A stretch of DNA of 64,000 nt, taken from NCBI RefSeq assembly GCF_019443105.1, contig NZ_JAHZIJ010000003.1, positions 186,001 to 250,000 of the forward strand, given 5' to 3'. This DNA comes from Paenibacillus oenotherae (GTDB lineage: Bacteria; Bacillota; Bacilli; Paenibacillales; Paenibacillaceae). This document shows positions 62,381-64,000 of the stretch, one piece after another (position 1 is the first letter of the stretch; every line of letters starts with the position of its first letter). Position numbers and translations under genes: made by a program. The notes below the pieces were generated by a model. The model was given only the letters and a program-made list of their open reading frames with translations, ran no database searches and had not been told where the DNA came from.

Positions 62381-63994
62381 ATGGACTTCATTGAGCTGCA
62401 CGAGGACATGCGGGTGAAAATGGAGGGAGAGCTTGCTGCTGCCATGCCGCTGCACCTGATTGAGCGGGGATGGGACTATTACCGTCGGGACAAGGTGCAT
62501 TCTGTGGAGGTTATGGAAGACGGCTCCGCGATCTATGGAACTGTACGCGGCAGCGATTTCTATGCGGTTACGCTTGACGGCGACGATTTCAGCTACAGTA
62601 CATGCACATGTCCATATAATGGCTATTGCAAGCATATGGCGGCTGTTTTCTTCGCCTATTATCATTATGCGCCGGATCTGAGTGCGGACGAAATATACAA
62701 TTGGCTGCTCAATGGCGGCGAGTTGGTAACGCAGAGAGAGGTTATTGGGAATTCCGCTCGTCGGGGGGGCGAAGCGGAAGGACGAGATGGCAGGGATGTA
62801 CATGTTGACCGGATGAATCCGGGAGGATGGCTGGAAGAGATGGAGCGCCTGCATGGCGCATCGTGGAAATTATGCCGTCATTCGCTTCACCCGCTGCAGG
62901 CGGTGCTGTCGGCGCTGAAGGGATTGTCGAAGACGTGGGACGAAGGGCTGCGGCGCATCCATTGGATGCATGCAATTCTGTTCGTGATCGAGCAGGCGGA
63001 GAAGGCCTATTCGATGATTGACAGCTACAGCCGCTATTATTATGAGATGGCCTACGCGCGGATGACGGAGCCTTGGCTTACGCATTATTTTGAGCTGGCA
63101 GCGGATCTTAAGCCCAGTGAGATGACGGATAACGAGCATGAGGCGGTTCAGAGTCTGCTTGCGATGTTCCATGATCGGGACATGGATCGGGAGATGCAGC
63201 TGCATCGCTGGGAAATGATGTATTTTGCATTGTGGTCCCGCCTTATTGATAACTCGGAGTGGCGTGCCGGCGAGGAAGCTTGGCTGACTGCACAGATGGA
63301 GGCGGCCAAAGATGCGGGGAGACAGAGCTTTTTCTTCCCGATGGCGATGGCTTATCTGGCCTTTGCCGATGGGCGCGATGAAGCCGCAATCGGGCTGCTG
63401 GGTGAGACCGTGTTCAACCGAACGGTGCTGCTTGCTTGCGATTGCGCCTTCCAGCGGCTGGAGGAGAGCGACTGGGACAGATTGGAGAGCTGGATCACTT
63501 ACTTGTTCGGCGGGCTGTCCATTGAGCGCAAGTCCCGGGCATTCGGGCCTTTCCTGTCGATGTGCAGAATTGCCGACGAGCGGCAGCCGGACAATCCGAA
63601 ATGGCAGCAGTACTTGATCTCATTCCTGCCGCATTCCTATTCTGCGCTCACGGATCATTGGAAGCAGCGGCAGCAGTACGAGCAATGGACCGATCTGCAG
63701 CTGCTGCTCGGCATCGAGCCTGAGGATTTGGATGTGGGGGATGTAAGGGAGCTGGCCAAGGTCGCACCGCAATCGCTTATTCCGCTCTATCATCAATCGA
63801 TTGATACTGCGATACGCTCGCGCAATCGGCAAGGGTACCGTCATGCAGTCAAGCAGATGAAGAAGCTGGAGCGGCTCTATCGCGCAGAGAAGCAGCTTCA
63901 TAAGTGGAGCCTTTATGTGGATGGTATTGTTCGCAAGCATCATCGGCTGCGGGCACTGCAGGAAGAGCTTTGGAGAGGAAAGATTATTACATGA
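62381..63994 (+). CDS. SWIM zinc-finger protein
   Basis: 537 residues from ATG 62381, six bases after GGAGGG; the ATG nine codons upstream lacks a site. The SWIM motif CxC-x5-CxH is Cys75, Cys77, Cys83 and His85 (CTCPYNGYCKHM). The rest is helical, Trp- and Glu-rich, with no recognised catalytic motif. In Bacillales such proteins are commonly encoded just before an SNF2-type helicase. Here the stop overlaps an ATG at 63991, which fits a coupled downstream gene beyond the window. Confidence 0.88.
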   Translation: MDFIELHEDMRVKMEGELAAAMPLHLIERGWDYYRRDKVHSVEVMEDGSAIYGTVRGSDFYAVTLDGDDFSYSTCTCPYNGYCKHMAAVFFAYYHYAPDLSADEIYNWLLNGGELVTQREVIGNSARRGGEAEGRDGRDVHVDRMNPGGWLEEMERLHGASWKLCRHSLHPLQAVLSALKGLSKTWDEGLRRIHWMHAILFVIEQAEKAYSMIDSYSRYYYEMAYARMTEPWLTHYFELAADLKPSEMTDNEHEAVQSLLAMFHDRDMDREMQLHRWEMMYFALWSRLIDNSEWRAGEEAWLTAQMEAAKDAGRQSFFFPMAMAYLAFADGRDEAAIGLLGETVFNRTVLLACDCAFQRLEESDWDRLESWITYLFGGLSIERKSRAFGPFLSMCRIADERQPDNPKWQQYLISFLPHSYSALTDHWKQRQQYEQWTDLQLLLGIEPEDLDVGDVRELAKVAPQSLIPLYHQSIDTAIRSRNRQGYRHAVKQMKKLERLYRAEKQLHKWSLYVDGIVRKHHRLRALQEELWRGKIIT

Positions 63995-64000
63995 GAGGCT
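63991..64000 (+). CDS. Possible start of the next gene (window edge)
   Basis: ATGA overlap with the SWIM gene stop; only three codons are visible (Met-Arg-Gly). A helicase would be expected from the context but cannot be seen. Confidence 0.25.

Overview
The window looks like a chromosomal segment of a spore-forming Firmicute of the Paenibacillaceae, most likely Paenibacillus. The evidence is the Bacillus-type gene content (gerE, ccpN-yqfL, YhcN-type lipoprotein, araM-type glycerol-1-phosphate dehydrogenase, yqkE- and yfhP-like genes), strong AGGAGG-type ribosome binding sites, frequent GTG/TTG starts, and moderately high GC. No rRNA, tRNA, prophage or CRISPR array was seen.

Layout. 1-7.3 kb: a TPP-riboswitch thiamine operon, thiC-thiF-thiES(fused)-thiG-thiO-thiD. 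7.3-11.5 kb: a 28-copy nonamer array, a small YqkE-like gene, a MITE-like insertion, a Fur-box gene for a probable beta-propeller protein, a tandem repeat ending in a 38-bp perfect palindrome, and a leftward pair (metallo-beta-lactamase-fold protein, CGNR zinc-finger regulator). 11.5-20.3 kb: one giant gene for a ~2,900-residue protein built almost wholly of 10-residue repeats. 20.4-28.7 kb and 35.0-47.6 kb: two arms of a glycosylation island with GT2, GT4, GT-D and CgeB-type transferases, a sugar nucleotidylyltransferase, three genes for a UDP-N-acetyl-L-sugar (FucNAc/QuiNAc type), further SDR epimerases, and small helical proteins. Between the arms (29-34.8 kb) lie a GNAT acetyltransferase, a YfhP-like membrane protein, GrpB, a frameshifted histidine phosphatase and a secreted lamin-tail protein. 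47.8-64 kb: mostly housekeeping genes (glycerol-1-phosphate dehydrogenase, FabH, spore lipoprotein, GerE, L,D-transpeptidase, ccpN-yqfL-glpX, TetR/MFS efflux pair, glutaminase, TPR protein, an orphan Spo0B-type kinase, SWIM-domain protein).

How it may work together. The giant repeat protein and four other gene starts in the glycosylation island carry the sigma-K type -10 CATANNNTA. For two of them (giant gene 11567-11575 and the divergent gene at 20928-20936) an AC lies 16-17 nt upstream. CgeB proteins act on the outermost spore layer of Bacillus subtilis, and gerE, the late mother-cell regulator, is also in the window. I infer a spore-surface glycoprotein system: an acidic, Ser/Thr-rich repeat filament decorated by a dedicated enzyme set. 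Several of these enzymes share an Arg/Lys-rich tail followed by a short Gly-aromatic-Asp/Glu motif. One 111-residue protein consists of nothing but that tail and motif. This is the best candidate here for an undescribed system.

A second notable signal is a five-copy interspersed non-coding repeat. Each copy has four 16-nt CCTGC-N6-GCAGG modules at nearly fixed spacing (51/61/50 nt), at about 8.1, 32.1, 44.3, 51.3 and 58.1 kb.
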